The position numbers and the translations under genes were made by a program. This document shows, piece after piece, positions 11,277-25,376 of a stretch of DNA of 64,000 nt. The notes below the pieces were generated by a model. It made no database searches. It was not told the origin of the DNA and worked only from the letters and a program-made list of their open reading frames with translations. Source of the DNA: Anagrus nilaparvatae. Lineage: Eukaryota > Arthropoda > Insecta > Hymenoptera > Mymaridae. The DNA lies in assembly GCA_022575985.1 (NCBI GenBank), contig JAKSXM010000132.1, forward strand, positions 14,260,001 through 14,324,000, read 5' to 3'. Within the stretch, counting starts at the first letter, position 1, and each line of letters opens with the position of its first letter.

Positions 11277-14200
11277 TTAATTTTTTCCCATCGCAAAGGG
11301 CCTTTTACTATGAGTTTTTACATGAAAATATCCTTTTTTATCAATATTTGTTTTTACACCTCCCATAAGTGCTAAATCTCCATTACAATTTTTAAAATCA
11401 TGTAATATTAATTTAGAATTATTACATTCTTTTCCATAAAAACCAATCTTAGTATTAATTGATTCAGTAAAAAATTCATGTGATCTCGAATGAGAGCATG
11501 ATGGATTTAAACAAATGTTGAATAATGTTTGGCAACCAGGTTGACAATATCCTTCGTTAAGATAAAAATCAGCATGACCATTTGGTTCCCAATAACCTAA
11601 TTTACTCGAATGAATTATTTCAACGTTATTTGCGTCTTTTGTTGATAATCTTAAATCATTATTTACCAATGTAAATAGTGTCCATGCAGGATCTAGACCT
11701 AAAAATTATTAATTTTTTTTTTTACATTAATTTTTTAAAAATATTTGCAATTTATTTTTGATTCTTACCATAAATAAAATTAACTTTATTTTTAGCGTTT
11801 CTGCTTGCTATACCCATAACGTGAGCGCCAATAGAATGTCCAACAAGCGTTGTTTTATTAGTATCTAAGCCTTTTGATATCAAAAAATTTATCAATTTTG
11901 ATACATATAAACCAACACTTTTTACCTTTCTGACAACTTTAATATAATTTAATGATACCGTTATTTTTCTGTAGTCAATATTTATGACATTGTAATCGCC
12001 ATGTTTTAAATATTCTAATAAAAAATAAAATTCAAAAAATTATTAATTTTAATCAAAATATATTCGATTGGTTTTGATTCAATTGTACTTTTAATGCAAG
12101 GCTGTATTTGTTTAAACAGTTTTTGAAGGATTTTTTTTAGAATTTTATGCTAAGAAATTGTTATTTTAAAATTATTATTTTTTTTAATTTTTTGGACTCG
12201 CCATATCGCTGCGTTCATATCCATATCCTAAACAAGCGAAAAAAAATTATTTAAAAAATTTTTTAGGCTCATAACACCGTTGATAAAACATATCTATAAT
12301 CATTTCCTTAATGTTTGACTGTTTTTACCGAATGCTTATATTCTTGGCATTTTCTCTTATATTGAATTGACTAGATTAATAATTTTTTGGCATAAATGCA
12401 ATAGTTAAATCTAAAATATCCCCAACTTTAATTATTTTTTCAACAAATATATCCTCAAATATTGATTTTCCAAATATAATGACGCATATATGCATTCTAA
12501 ATTTTGTAGAATTTTTTTCCTTGCTGCCTAATAGTCAGTAAAGTCAGTTTTTTCCAAAAATGGTTCATTCGTGCATGTAAAAGGATTAAGTAGGGTTAAT
12601 TTTTGTGATTTTACCGAAATTTTCATCTAATATTAATATTTTTGGAGAATTAAGACTAATATGATATTCGCTTTAACCAATAATGGATTAGTTGGCCACG
12701 TTAAAAACTCTGCAAAGAATAACTTTAACTTGCCTATTCTGGGTAAGTAGGCTGCACCTCTGGTAAAAATTGATCATACTCATACAAAACTAATATATTA
12801 TATAATAACATAATAAAAATTAATACGTAAAAAAAAGACTTTTAGTGGTTTATTGTTGGCAGCTGAACCATTTGTGCTAAAAATAAATATGTTCAGGTCC
12901 ATGTAAAAACACTGGACCAATATTTTTTTCTTCAAAATTTTTACCTAAATGGTTTATTTTAGGTCTTGGCTTGACATTTTCACCGGAATTTTAAAAAAAA
13001 ATTAATTTCAGCAAAAAATTTCTTATTATACTCAAAATTTGGGGTCTTATAGAAAATTTTGATTTTTAGGGCTTTAAAAAGGCTTAATTTTCTCAAAACT
13101 GATGCACTTTTAATTTACACTTACATATAAGTGGGAAAAAGTTTTCTTTTTACCTGGATTACCCGAAAAAAAATATTTTTTTTCATTTTGGTTCACTTCA
13201 TAATGAAATTTGCTCAAATGTTGGTCTATGTGTCAGTTTGTCCCAAAAAAATTTTTGAGGCGTGACATTCACATTAGCGCCCACAATAATTATTTTAATC
13301 CACCAAAATTAGCAAAAATTAGCTAAAAAAGGGGAGCGGAAATTTTTTTTCTCCCAATCAACGTAAAATTTTTTTTTGCCTTTTAGGGCAATTTTATTAA
13401 TACAAAATTATATTTATACTAAATTGATTTTGAGAAAAAAATATTTCCGCCCCCCTTTTTAGCTAATTTTGGCTTATTTTTTGAAAGACTAAAGTAATAA
13501 TTGTGGGCGCTCATTTTAATTTTAAATCTCTAAAATTTTTTTGAGAAAAACTGGCATATATGCCAACATTTTGGGAAAATTTGAGCAAAAATATTAAAGG
13601 CCAACTTGATTTCCGGTCAATTTGAAAAGTTCAAACTGCTAAAAATGAAACTAGATGTGGCCCAAAATGAAAAAAAAATTTTTTTTTAGGTAGTGCAGGT
13701 AAAAAGAAAACTTTTTCCCAAAAAAATTTATATATACAAAGTGCATCAGAATTTTTTTTCCGAAATAAATATTTTTCGGAAATTTCGGTGAAAACGTCAA
13801 TTCAAGACCTAAAATAAACCATTTAAAAAAAAAAAAAAAAAAAATTGATTCAGCGTTCTTACGTGGATCTGAACATATAATATTTATATTAAAACTATGA
13901 GAAAAATATTAAATTTGTGATTTTCTATTAAAAAAAAGCTGCAAAACTAATTTTTCGAAGAGGACTATCACGTACATTTAAGTCAAAACCAGTACGAAAT
14001 AATAAAATATATTGTACTTGCTTACCATCCTTAAGTTCATCACACCAACAAGTATCTAGTGGACTAGTCCATCCATGTGCAGTAAAAATAGTATTTTTAC
14101 TACCATCAAAATAATCAGTCAAATTCTGATTATCAACTAAATTTAATAATTGACCATTATATTTATTATTACTTCTTGTATAAATTTTAAAAAAAACATC

Positions 14201-14527
14201 ATTTTCAATTTTATCATCATAACTTTTACTCAACAATGAATAATATTTTTTAAAGTAATAATTATCATTATCAAAATCATAATACTCATAATTATTGTAA
14301 CTGAATTCATTGATTTCATCTTTTGTTAATAAAAATTTATCATCATCATCATCAAAATTGTTATCATTGTTATCAATATTTGTTAAATTTCTGTTATTTA
14401 TAACTAAAAATCCTTTTGTACCTAAAAAAAAATTAAAATTTAGCTAACTTAAAAAAAAATTTTTTTCTTAACTATCAAATTTTTACTCACTTAATATTTG
14501 TAAATAAATAAAAATTAAATAAATCAT
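11277..14527 (-). CDS. Secreted phospholipase A1-like lipase C (366 aa)
   Basis: Minus-strand exons are 14527-14491, 14421-14026, 12014-11769 and 11698-11277 (1101 bases, in frame, GT-AG borders). Exon 1 gives a very short hydrophobic signal (MIYLIFIYLQIL). The region before the lipase fold is strikingly Asn/Asp-rich, including NIDNNDNNFDDDDDK and a run of Tyr, Asn and Asp. Catalytic residues by alignment are Ser205 (GHSIGAH, with Ile where the other copies have Leu), Asp229 (GLDPAW) and His296 (CSHSRS). The lid segment between Cys282 and Cys294 is longer than in the arm copies and has an extra Cys289. Intron 2 is about 2.0 kb because it contains a foldback element; the other introns are 70 bases. 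It is the most diverged member of the cluster but has no visible defect. Its substrate is not known. Confidence 0.85.
12857..13895. mobile_element. Foldback element in intron 2 of lipase C
   Basis: The two halves are inverted copies. Landmarks such as AAATGGTTTATTTTAGGTC (left) pair with GACCTAAAATAAACCATTT (right), and GCGCCCACAATAATTA pairs with TAATAATTGTGGGCGC around the centre near 13,390. It contains no ORF of note. A transcript through this intron could form a hairpin of several hundred base pairs. The exact ends and target duplication were not resolved. Confidence 0.7.
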
Positions 14528-17500
14528 AATAACTTAATTACAAAATTTTGTTTTGTAATAATATTAACAGAGAAATAAAACTGATATGTTTTAGAAAATT
14601 TATATTTATGTATTTGCATTAAAATATCATTAAACTAGGCTAATTTATTTTTTATTAGATTATATTTTATGTTTGTTATCAAGGCGTATCAAGGTAGGTA
14701 ATAATAAATATTCATTAGAAGAGATTTATTTATATTATAAAATTGTTGAAATGAATGTCTGAAAATAAATGACCTTTTGATAGAACATTCTTTTGTAAAG
14801 CATTCCAGAATTAGATGAAGGTTTGTACAAGGAGATGAAATTTTGGCCTTAGTGGTTAAGACATAAGAAAATTACAAAAGCGAAAATTTTTGTATTAAAA
14901 AGTTTTTAAATTTGAAATATAGTAAAAATAATTTTTTCTCTGTTTTTCTGAAAATTTGAAATTTTAAAAATTAGCAGGATTGACATCTTTAAAATTTACC
15001 AAACATAGTTGTTTTCTAAACAAGGGTAAAAAGTAAGTGTTTTCGACACTAAAAGAAAAAAGTTTTAGTAGCCAAACTTATATGGCACGTTTGCAATTCA
15101 AACATTTTCAAATTTTAGGAGTGTATTTTTCAAGATTGAAGCTGAAGAATCATTATTTATTACAACACAGAATAACCTTTGTATAAAAGAAAACATAGAA
15201 GATTGTATAAAACATTTTTTTGGATACTATCTGGATAGTAAATTTTAATACTATTTATTTACTATCCAGATAGTACTTACCCGGACAAGAATTTTTACAG
15301 TGTAAAAATTTAGGTTTTATTTGGATTCTTTAGAAGTATAAATTGCAACAACAGAAAGAATTATTTTTGAATAAACGTTTATGACAAAGTTTTTTTCAAC
15401 AAAATATTTTAATCAATTCATAATTTCAATTTAACCATATAAAAAATTGCTATGAATTTATTGATTTTCTTGAAACGCTGATAAGAGCCCATCCTTAAAT
15501 TAGATTTCACAGTTAATATATTATAAAAAATGTTCACAAAAATTATTTGTATTTAAAATTAAAACTACAACGTTGTGCTGTTACTCTTTGACTATGAAAA
15601 TGTATCTTTGAGAAACCCGCACTCAACTTCATAAAAGATGGTTTAACTCATACTACGGATAGGATTTATTTCCATAGCGCGCCAAATCCTCTGCCTTGCA
15701 AATGCTAATAGTTTTTTTACAGTGAAATTAAAGTGTGTACTCATGAATCATTTTTGTTTGCCATGTTTAAATTATAAAATTTTCCTTTTTTATAAGACAC
15801 TAAGAACATTCATTAATACAATTGTAGGTCTCAAGTAAAGTCCTTCACTTTTAACCGTCTTTATCCAATAACTATTTGAGTTTCATGCTTATATAGTAAT
15901 TTGATGCACCAATGGATGTCACGAACTTGTTTATCTTTCTTGGTCAATGTCCCTTTTTTCATTCCTTTGAAGATTACTTGTCACCTTCAATCCTACTGTT
16001 TACTGTCTTATTTATGCAAGGCCATTGTGATACACGATCGTGTGGTTTTATAATGCTTGTAATTTTTTATTTTATATATCCTTTAAAGTACGCAAAAATA
16101 TTATTTTGTAGCAATTTTTTGGAAGCTTTCTGTGATTTAAAATACTTGAAGAATATTTTTATTTTTTTTTAAAGTAGCATTAAAGGATGTTAATTTTCAA
16201 AGGTGAAAACAGTTTTCTAAAATTAATAACGGATATAAGAGATAAATATTACTTTTGATGAACAATTTTTATTCTAAGATTAAAACTAACAGAAAAATCA
16301 TTTTTTGGGAATAAGAACAGACTTGCTAGATAATATGTAACTTTGTATGCAGTCGAAAGTAAGCAACTGAGGGAGAATTTTAAATTTAATTTTTTGGTAT
16401 AATGACTAGAATAAAATAAATAAATCAAAATAATAAAAAAATATTTATTTTACGATGAGAATTTAGGGAGTTATACAATCTATAAGCTATTTTACAATAA
16501 TATTGTAAGAGATTGAGACTGTAGCCCTTTCTAGGCTAAAGTAATTTTTTTTTCGATCCCATGTGTTTTTATTGTAGGATTAAAAAAATTAATCGAATTT
16601 TTCATTTAACTACAACTTGTTTAATTTGAATTTTAAACAAATTTTTTTTTAATCCCTTACGTTTAAATTGATGATTTTTTAACGAGGAAAACAATAAAAT
16701 GTTTCAAATTTAGAAAAAATGACTGCTCCTAATGTACAATTTTCGGGTATTTTAGAATCATTAATACAGTAATCGAAAATTTATTTTTTCACTATTTTTT
16801 TCCGGATTAGCACACTTTAAAGCTACACAAAATAACCCCCCAAAAAAATTACGCCTTTTTAGGTCATATAAAACAAGATTCCTGGCGAAAATGCCCATAA
16901 TTATATATAATTAAATTATATGACAGGAATTTTTAAAGTGCATATTGTACATGACCATAATTATCATGTTGAAATTCGAACCTCCAACAATTGAGAACAA
17001 TTGAGCTGGGGTTTGCTTCTTAAGTTGAGAAAATTCACTTATATTCTATATTCACTTTTTCATCCCCTTGCAAGAAATCATTCTGACTTCTGAATATTTA
17101 TTCCCAAATACCAACCAACTATTCTGTATTGTTTCATGGCATTTCAATTTTACCAATACTGATTTAAGTTACACAAGGGGCTATTTATTGCTTCCAAAGT
17201 TAATTCCCATTGTCACAATCTCACAAATAGCTATAATGGTACAAAAGCTTTTTATTACAAGATTCTTTACTTTTTGTTTAACTGCTCAATTTTGAAGCTT
17301 TTTTTAAAGCTTTGGATAAGGCCAAAAACGAACAATTTTTATAGCAATGTTAACATATGCATTTGACTGTATCAAAACAATTTTTATAAAATAAATAAAA
17401 GAGAGCAGTTTCTCTAAAACTAATTTACAATACTATTGAAAGATTCTAAGTAAAATTCACTAATCTACAATAATATTTTAATAACTCTGATAAAAAGAAT

Positions 17501-17674
17501 TGAAAATTATTAAACAAATACAATAATATATAATGTTTAGTAACTTCACGTCACAAATGATCTAAATTAAATTAAAAATAAAATAATAATAATAAATAAA
17601 CAGCAATAAATTTTAATAAGTACCTATAATTAAAAATTTTATTTACAAGATTATTTAAAACATATCATTTAAAT
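14528..17674. other. Gene-free intergenic region
   Basis: This lies between lipase genes C and D. No convincing exon is seen. A short palindrome at 15219-15278 (TACTATCTGGATAGTA pairing with TACTATCCAGATAGTA) is the only distinct structure. ORFs at 15912-16172 and 17068-17295 have no family features or splice context. Confidence 0.5.
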
Positions 17675-20546
17675 TTACACTATGCCTTTAGCATAAGGAT
17701 GAGTTTTATGAACGGGTACATAAGTCCATCCTTTAACATCAATTGATTTTTTAATACCACCCATTTTCATTAATGGTCCTGAACATGTACCAAATAAAAA
17801 TCCAGAGAGATATTCAAAAATCTTTGAATGACATTTTTTTCCATAAAATCCTAATTTGCTATTAATCGATTCAGAAAAATATTCATGTGAACGTGTGTGA
17901 GAGCATTCAGGCCATAATTTACTACAATCAGGTTGAATTTTTCCACCGTTGACGTAAAAATCAGCATCACCGATTTGTCTATGAATACCTAATAAACTCG
18001 TATGAATAATTTCAACATTATGAGCATCTCCTGATGATACTATTGAATCTTCGTCGTCTGCTATGTACCCAAGTAAAGGTGGGTCTAAACCTATTTTGAA
18101 ACAAATTTTAACATTAAGTTTGTGTTATAATACTATTTAGATCGCGCCTAAAGTCCCGCAACAGTCTATTCATTGTTAATTATGTAAAGTAAATTCGAAT
18201 TCTGGTTCGAGGACTTTAGTAATTTTTTGCGAGGAATCTAATGAGTATAATATGTATACATGCAGCTTTAGGACTTATAGGGCTTTATATCAGAGGCCCA
18301 AATTAGAAATTTTAATTTCAATTTCCGCTTTAGAGATTTTTTTGAGCCTGAGGCGCAATAACTCTTTAAAAATTTTAAATTCACCTTTCCCTAATCTATG
18401 ATATAGGTCCAATTAGGCCTAAGCTTGGATAAACTTATTAAATTTCTTGCAAAAAATTATTAAAATCCCTCTAACCAGAATTCAAATTCATTTAATGTGC
18501 TATGGTAAAAACTAATAGGCTACTGTAGGTTTTTTAGCGCACCCTGTATAATTGACAATATTTTTTAAAAATTTGCTTTACCATAGATAAAATTCACTTT
18601 GTGTTTAACATTTTGACCAGCAATTCCCATTAAATGAGCTCCTAGAGAATGGCCAACAAGCGTTATTTTATTAGGATCCATTCCTTGGGTCACAAAAAAA
18701 TCTATCGTTCTTGCTAGTTCTTCACCGGCGTTTCTAACTGCATTAGCAGCAAGTTTATAATTAATAGTTTTTCCAATTTCACTCCAATCATAAACAATGA
18801 CGTTATAATCACCATTTTTCAAATAAGCTAAAAATTTCATTAAACACTCATTTAAATTTAAAAACAAATGGTGCAATAAAATGAGAAGACTTTTTTAAAT
18901 TAATTTTTTGAAAAAAATAAACTTATAGATTTTACTTCAAAATTGTTAGTTATTTTTTTTGAAGTTTTTTTAAATTAGTAATTTGTGAACATTTATACAA
19001 AATTATTACCATCTTTAATTGTTTGACATACTTCGCTTTCTACAGAACTAGTCCATCCATGTGTCAGGATGATAGTTTCTTTTTTTGGATCAAATCCGAA
19101 TGTTCTTGAAAATCTTTTACTGTAAGGATCAATAATCATTCCCGATGGAGTATCTTGATCGTGAATATAAAATTCTACTGCATCTTTAATAGACTCATGC
19201 ATTAAAATTTGTTTTTCTGTATAATTATAATTATTGTAATTATTCATTACTATGTCATTTTCTATTGAATTCTCTGTTTCTAATACATTTATACCTGAAA
19301 AAAAAAAAAACTTTATTTTTTCAGTCAAAATTAATCAATGCTAGATCTTATTTAAATTTGGGATACCGAACTTTAAATAGTCAGCTTGTTCTGCCAACCA
19401 TTATAAATAAAGAGACGTTTAAGAAATTTTGAAAACTAATTGATGCGCATAAAAATTATTTAGATCCATATAAAATCTATTTTTATTAAGAATTATGACA
19501 GCAATTTAAGAATTATTTCGTTTTAGACAAAAATGAAAATTAAGTTTATTTATTATATCGGGAAGCATTTATAATTAGACTTCTACACAAAAATAATTGA
19601 GATTCACTGAAATTTTTATGATGGAAAAATTAAACTGCTTTATTTCTAAGACTTATAATTGACAACATAGAACCCTTCACGAAGGGCTTAAATCGATTTT
19701 AAATGAAAATGTTGAAAATGGAATCAATTTGAAATATTTTGAAGATAATAACCATAAAATTAAAAAATCAATCTTCCGATGACTTTTTATTATAACTCAA
19801 TCATCCGCAGCTTACCGAAATCAAAGTATACACATACCTATAAAAGTGCACTTTAGTGCTCGCCCGAAAGCGAATAGTTTAACTTCAGTGATACAGTTTA
19901 TAAGGTACAGAACGGTTTTAAACTTTATTTGGTACGAACAAAGAAATTTAAAAGTAGAGTAAAATAAAAAAAAAGGCTCTGGAAATTTTTTCAATTTTTA
20001 CGACTATTAACTTCAAAAAATATTTCGAATCGATTCAAGCCCGTCGAACCTTAGAAATCGATTAACTATTGAGAAAATCTTTAATGTGAAAAAGTGTTTT
20101 TTAATGCAAAAATATAAAATTAACTAGACGCAGTGTCTTTCATCACAAAGGGATGAAAGTTTTCTCAATAGTTATTTTAATTTTTCACAAATGCCCTAAA
20201 AATTATATTAGGAGGATAATCAGAATTTAATAGATTGGGGTGGCTAACGCTTTTTAAAATCTGATTTCTGGGAAAGGCGTTTCAAACAAAGTCCGCAAAA
20301 TTGCCCAGCAAAATCCATCTAAAAATTTGGCTTCTAAATCCCCTCGGGGAGTTCCAATAATTTTTTATCGAAATGTAAATCATATTATGCTTTAATAATT
20401 GAGTTAATACAGATAAGGTCTGAAAAGAATTTACCATGATTCAAGCAAAATAAGTTTGACGTTACTCATTATTAACATAATAATTATTTAAAAAACTTAC
20501 TTGAAAAATTAAAAATATAGATAACTAAAATACAATAAAGCTTCAT
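17675..20546 (-). CDS. Secreted phospholipase A1-like lipase D (330 aa)
   Basis: Minus-strand exons are 20546-20501, 19294-19010, 18827-18582 and 18090-17675 (993 bases, in frame). Exon 4 has no internal Met and is easily missed, but it is fully open and ends in TAA at 17677-17675. The signal peptide is MKLYCILVIYIFNFS. Catalytic residues are Ser171 (GHSLGAH), Asp195 (GLDPPL) and His257 (CSHTRS). The lid between Cys248 and Cys255 holds six residues, the short phospholipase A1-like form. It lacks the long acidic region of the other copies, having only a short Asn/Tyr stretch. After GLDPP it carries an acidic insertion (ADDEDS). It shares intron positions with all other copies. Activity on phospholipid sn-1 esters is inferred from the family. 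Confidence 0.86.
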
Positions 20547-23486
20547 TTTTACAATTATTATTATACTACACAACTTAAGATTAAAACTTTAATATTGATT
20601 TCCTATATAATTGATTTTATCCGAATACTCATTTTTTTTAAGTATAAAATGCATGAATACAAAACTGATAAATACATGAATGACATTTATAAAGTATCTA
20701 ACTTTTATAAAATAATGAATATTTGCATATGTATCAACTTCGTTGTATTTATTGTTAAATATATTAAATTTTTTTTATTTCTTATAATTATTATTGTAAA
20801 ATCTATTGTTTAATGCAAAATTTAATTTATTTTTTTATTTTACTATAATCTATTTTCAAATAAAGATTTTTTTCATATTTATCATATTATATTGAGAAAT
20901 TCTAAGTCATGTCAGCAAAATTACTGGCTCCTTTTTCATTTAAAGTTAGTAGCTAAATCTAATGATTAGTTTAAAACTTTGCTGAAAAACCATTAATTTT
21001 CAAAAATTTTTATCAAAAAAGCTATTTTAATTTAAAATATCCGTAAAGTCGTTTAAGAACCCTTAACAAAATTTAGCGCAAAATTCTATTTAAATAGTTA
21101 AAAGAGCCTAAAATACTGCAAAATCAGAGTTATCTTTAAGAATTTTTCAAGACTAAGATCACTTAATTAACCTCTTTGTCTTCAATGCAAAATTTTTGCA
21201 GTGATCTGGACATCGCTTTTAAATTTCAAAGTAAGATTACCAAAGTAAAAATCGTTACAAACTTCATGTAAAATTTTTGCAAAAAAATTTAGCTGTCAAC
21301 GTGTTTATGGGGGGTCTTGAAAGAAATAAATTTAAAGGAAGACCAAGACTTTATAATAGAAAAAATTAGTATTTCACCCAAGTTGAAAGATTTTGACCCC
21401 TATCTCCATGAATTATTAAGTTTTTTTTCGAAAAAATTAAGATTTAATATTTTTAAACCACTTTTATTTTTTCAAGATAAATATTGTGATTTACGTGCTA
21501 ACCTAATTTATAAATTTTTATTTCTAATCAAAAATACTTGGATAAAAATATCTAAAAGGCTCAACTCTTACAGAATGACTTCGTCTGATTATCCTCAAAT
21601 TAGATACAACCGTTTTTTGGATAGTAGACCAATTTAAGAGATAAACTCCATAAAATTTTCAGTCCTCTAGATGTAAAACTGCCAAAATTAGACCCATTGA
21701 AAGATTTTGGATGCTTTACTTTTTTAAAGCCATTTTTTAGTAAAATATGTATAAAACCAGGTACTTATGCAAAAAAAATAGATCATAATGTTAACCCATA
21801 AAAAATTTCCGAATTAAAATTATTTAATTTTTTCTGGTGTAAAAAATCTGGTATTCAAAATTAAACCAAAACCTTTTGAAACTTTTAGCAAAAAAATTGA
21901 AGTGCAACTACTTATATTTCAAATTTTTTTTGTTTTTTTCAACCAAATAAAAACTGCGAATTCAGATTTTTTTTAGGAATACAATACATCCTAGTTTAAA
22001 AAAAAAAAGTATATTTTTTCCATGAAATCCGTCCAAAATATCGTAAAATTAAGACTTTGCTATTTATATCTCATTTTTAAAATTTTTGAAAAAACTATAA
22101 AAATATGTAAGAAAAAAAGTTTGGTTAATATTCATCGCGAAAATAAAAATTTTTAATAATTTTGGGATACTTTTTTATTATTTTCCAGTTTTGTTCTATA
22201 TTGGTTTTTTGGGTCGCTGATCAAGAATTTCGGAGATTTTTATATGAAAAAGTAATGCTTCGCTAATTTAGGCCACTCTTTTACTTATGGACAAGGGTCA
22301 TTTACGATTTTTCTTCGTCAGTGGCGTAGAAAGTAATAACGAATTTTGAAATATATAGAATATGATCTTAAAAATTTAAGCCAAATCAGAACACTGAATG
22401 TGTTAAATTCTGCTGAAATTGCTAAGAATCACTCATTTATTTATTTAATTTATACATTTCCTTAAAAATAACAAAGTAATTGACAGTAATCTATAAGCTT
22501 TTATTAATAATTGTTTTTATCATTTAATAAAATTGTTATGAATTAAAATAATGTAAACAACTAAAAGAATTGTTTATTAATTAATTTGTTAGAAATAAAA
22601 AGAAATATCTTTTTTTATTTATTTTTTTTTTATTAACTTTTAAAAATTAGGTCACTCTTATAATTTATTACTATATGTACACTGTAAAAATAATATATTG
22701 CTTATCTTTAATCTTTTAAGCATTTGATTGCAAATTCAACCAGGTATTCAAATCTTTATTAGTTTGATTAGCTATTACTTGGCAAAATATCAATTAAAAT
22801 AAAATAAAATAAATGCAAATCCTGATAAAATATCATTATTGAATTAATTTTCATGAAAAATGATCTAGTTTTGCTAGAAACTAAATCAATTGTAATTATT
22901 TCTAATTAGTTTTACTTAAAAATTCAAGCAATATATTTTTACAGTGTAAAAGTTATAAAATTAATTTACAATATCATTTTTTTTTAATACACAATTATTG
23001 TTCTATTATAAATTATAATGTGGAAGAATTTACAAAAATTCCATTGATTAAAAATTCCATTAGTTGCATATTCATAATATATATAGTATTATTATAATTG
23101 TTCATCATTGAGATAGTGACCATGTGTTTATCAGCCCGGCTTAAAAGTTAAGATTTATTTATTTTACAATATAAAAATTATTAATTTTTTTTCATCTATC
23201 CTTTTTCATAAGAGACTGCAAGCTAAAAATAAATTTCATACCATGCACTGTAAAAAGTAACTTCCTTAGATTAACAAAAAAATAGAGCATTTTCGAAAAA
23301 TTAGTAAATTTTCAAAAAAATTTTTAAATATTCAATAAAAATCGTAAATTTACTAAATTTAGTATTTTAACGAAAAATTCAAAAATTCTCAATTTGTTTT
23401 GTGAATTTACGAAAAAAGTTGTCAATTGACTTTTTGTACAAAATTTAACGTGTACTCCTAGGGACGAGATGATAAAAGCTATTTTT
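20547..23486. other. Gene-free region
   Basis: No supported gene. An ORF at 21317-21637 is low-complexity and lacks splice or family features. About 22,150-22,330 shares wording (GGGTCGCTGATCA) with about 51,600-51,800, so it is likely repeat-derived. A half-element beginning CACTGTAAAAAGTAAC is at about 23,247-23,460. Confidence 0.5.
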
Positions 23487-23870
23487 CTAAAATTCATTAC
23501 TTGTTAACTATATATAATTATATAAACTTTATTTGTACAAAAAATGAAATTCTAGTACTTTATAAGTAAATAGCAATAGTACAATAGTTAACTGCTATAA
23601 AATTATTATCATCTCTCGCCAAATAAGCTGCGAATAAATAGATTAAGTAATTACTTTTTTACACTGTAAATAATTTTATAACTTCATTTAATTTTCAAGG
23701 AATTCAATATTTTCAATAATTATTATTTGCAGCTAGAATTTGTTTATTTACCCTTGTACAAGAGTATAAATAACAGAATCCTCTAAACCAGTTATTATAT
23801 CTAAAAAAATTGAATCTTTTAAAATAATTGGAACAAGGTTTCATCAGATGACTTAAACCAGTTTATAAAA
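23487..23870. repeat. Repeat, inverted copy of 6690-7450 region
   Basis: About 380 bases match, in reverse complement, the two flanks of the interrupted copy near 6.7-7.45 kb. Shared landmarks are CCCTTGTACAAGAGTATAAA, AGATTAAGTAATTACTTTTT and ATCAGATGACTTAAACCAGTT. This copy is uninterrupted and shows the pre-insertion form. Confidence 0.7.
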
Positions 23871-23939
23871 TAAATGTTTTTACTCGTATGGCCTGAAAAT
23901 CTTATTAATAACCAAAATAACTCATTTCCAACAATTTTA

Positions 23940-25371
23940 AATCTTCCGATAGCCTGAGTTGCATTCTAGGAATCATGTTCCTGACTGCCAACTCAATTTG
24001 ACGCTCTTCGACTAAAGCAGGTTCAAGCCTATTAAACATGGCTTTTATACATGTCAAATAATCCGCGACGCGCTCTTTTTCGTGTTAAGTCCGTTTTCTA
24101 AGACTCTCATACAAAGCAAACTGAAAATCAGGATCACTAAAACGTGCTCTCTAAGACTGTTCAAAATCGTGAAATTTACGCCACTGGGGAAGAGTTTTCC
24201 TAAACCAGTGTAAAGCTACTCCACCTAAGAAGAACGGTAAACAGGAAAATAATTCCTCGTCACTAACTCTAACTAAACGGCGACCTTCTTGAATCCGTTT
24301 TAAAAATTCTTCACCATCTTCATCAGCTTTACCATCAAAATGTACACCCCATTTTCGCATTAAATCATAAGCTGGAGCTGTTTTTTGATTATCGTGAAGT
24401 CGTCTCTATAATGATTGCCTCTATCATAAAGTAAATTTTCACTAAAATTATTTTCTCTTAAATTATTTTCCCTTACATTATTTTCCCTTAAATTTACGTC
24501 GCGATTATGCTGTCGCTCTACTTGGTCATAAAAGCTAGTGTTATTCCTAACTGTATTAACATTAACTCTTGGTTCATGAATATTTAATAAACCTTCATCA
24601 CGGAAGTTTTCTCTTTCTAAGCGAGTATTATTTAAATCTAATTGAAGCTCAAGATTTCCCCTCAGCTGTGCGTTATTATAATTTCTCAAATTCATATCCC
24701 AAAAAGGATCATCTTGTGGTCCAGGGTTTCCCCTTAACGGTAAATTTCTACTAGCATTAAATTCGCGGCTAGAATTGTTAAATAAAGGATTAACCAGTGG
24801 CCAGAAGTTTCCCTTAACGGTATTTCATAATTATCGTTATATTGTGATAATTCATCGACTTGTACTAAGGGCATTTGCCTTCGATTAGCGGTATTTAATG
24901 ACCTGTTATTAATACTGGGGTTTAGGTTAAATGGAGGAAAGGGTCCTTGACGTCCCAAGACATTATTGCTTTCCGCCCCATTATTTCCTGATTCTAACCA
25001 AGGGCTTGGAAATAAACTGATTGTCCGATTTCCTAGCACTTCAATCCTAGTAGGTCGTGGTCCCATAGGCAAATTTCTACTAACCTGTTGATTTCCACGC
25101 TCTACAGAAAATTTTGAACGAGTACCTTGAGGTCCAAAGGCCTATTATTATTCACGTTCAATTGTTGTAAGCGACTAGTTATGACGTAAACTTGCATAGA
25201 GATTTGCACTGTGGTTTCGCGCACTGAATTTTGTAATGGGCTAGATGTCCCAAGCCCAGGAGCTACAGCTAGTACTGCATTTTCCGTAGTGGCTGTTCTT
25301 TGAGCGGCTTCATCAGTCAATATTCTAATTAGTCTAGCAATATTTTGATTCCGATTCCCACGTAGTATCAC
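23940..25371 (-). pseudogene. Retroelement gag (capsid) remnant
   Basis: Four overlapping minus-strand pieces read as one decayed Gag: 25371-25102, 25072-24734, 24695-24360 and 24360-24151, running on to about 23,940. The last part has the retrotransposon capsid pattern (a Trp-Gly-x-x-Phe-Asp-Gly start, FLKRIQEGRR, GGVALHWFRK) and then RVADYLTCIKAMFNRL. Frameshifts separate the pieces, and a TAA interrupts the reading after LRKRT near 24,088. The N-terminal part is rich in Asn, Arg and Glu, with a repeated RENN motif. It lies head-to-head with pol sequence on the other strand, so the element is rearranged. Confidence 0.75.
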
Positions 25372-25376
25372 CCCCT

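Noticed and set aside
15912..17295. Hydrophobic ORFs between lipases C and D
   Set aside because: They show no family features, no splice signals and AT-rich random composition.
21317..21637. 106-codon plus-strand ORF
   Set aside because: It is Lys/Phe/Leu-rich low-complexity sequence in AT-rich DNA, with no domain, signal or splice context.
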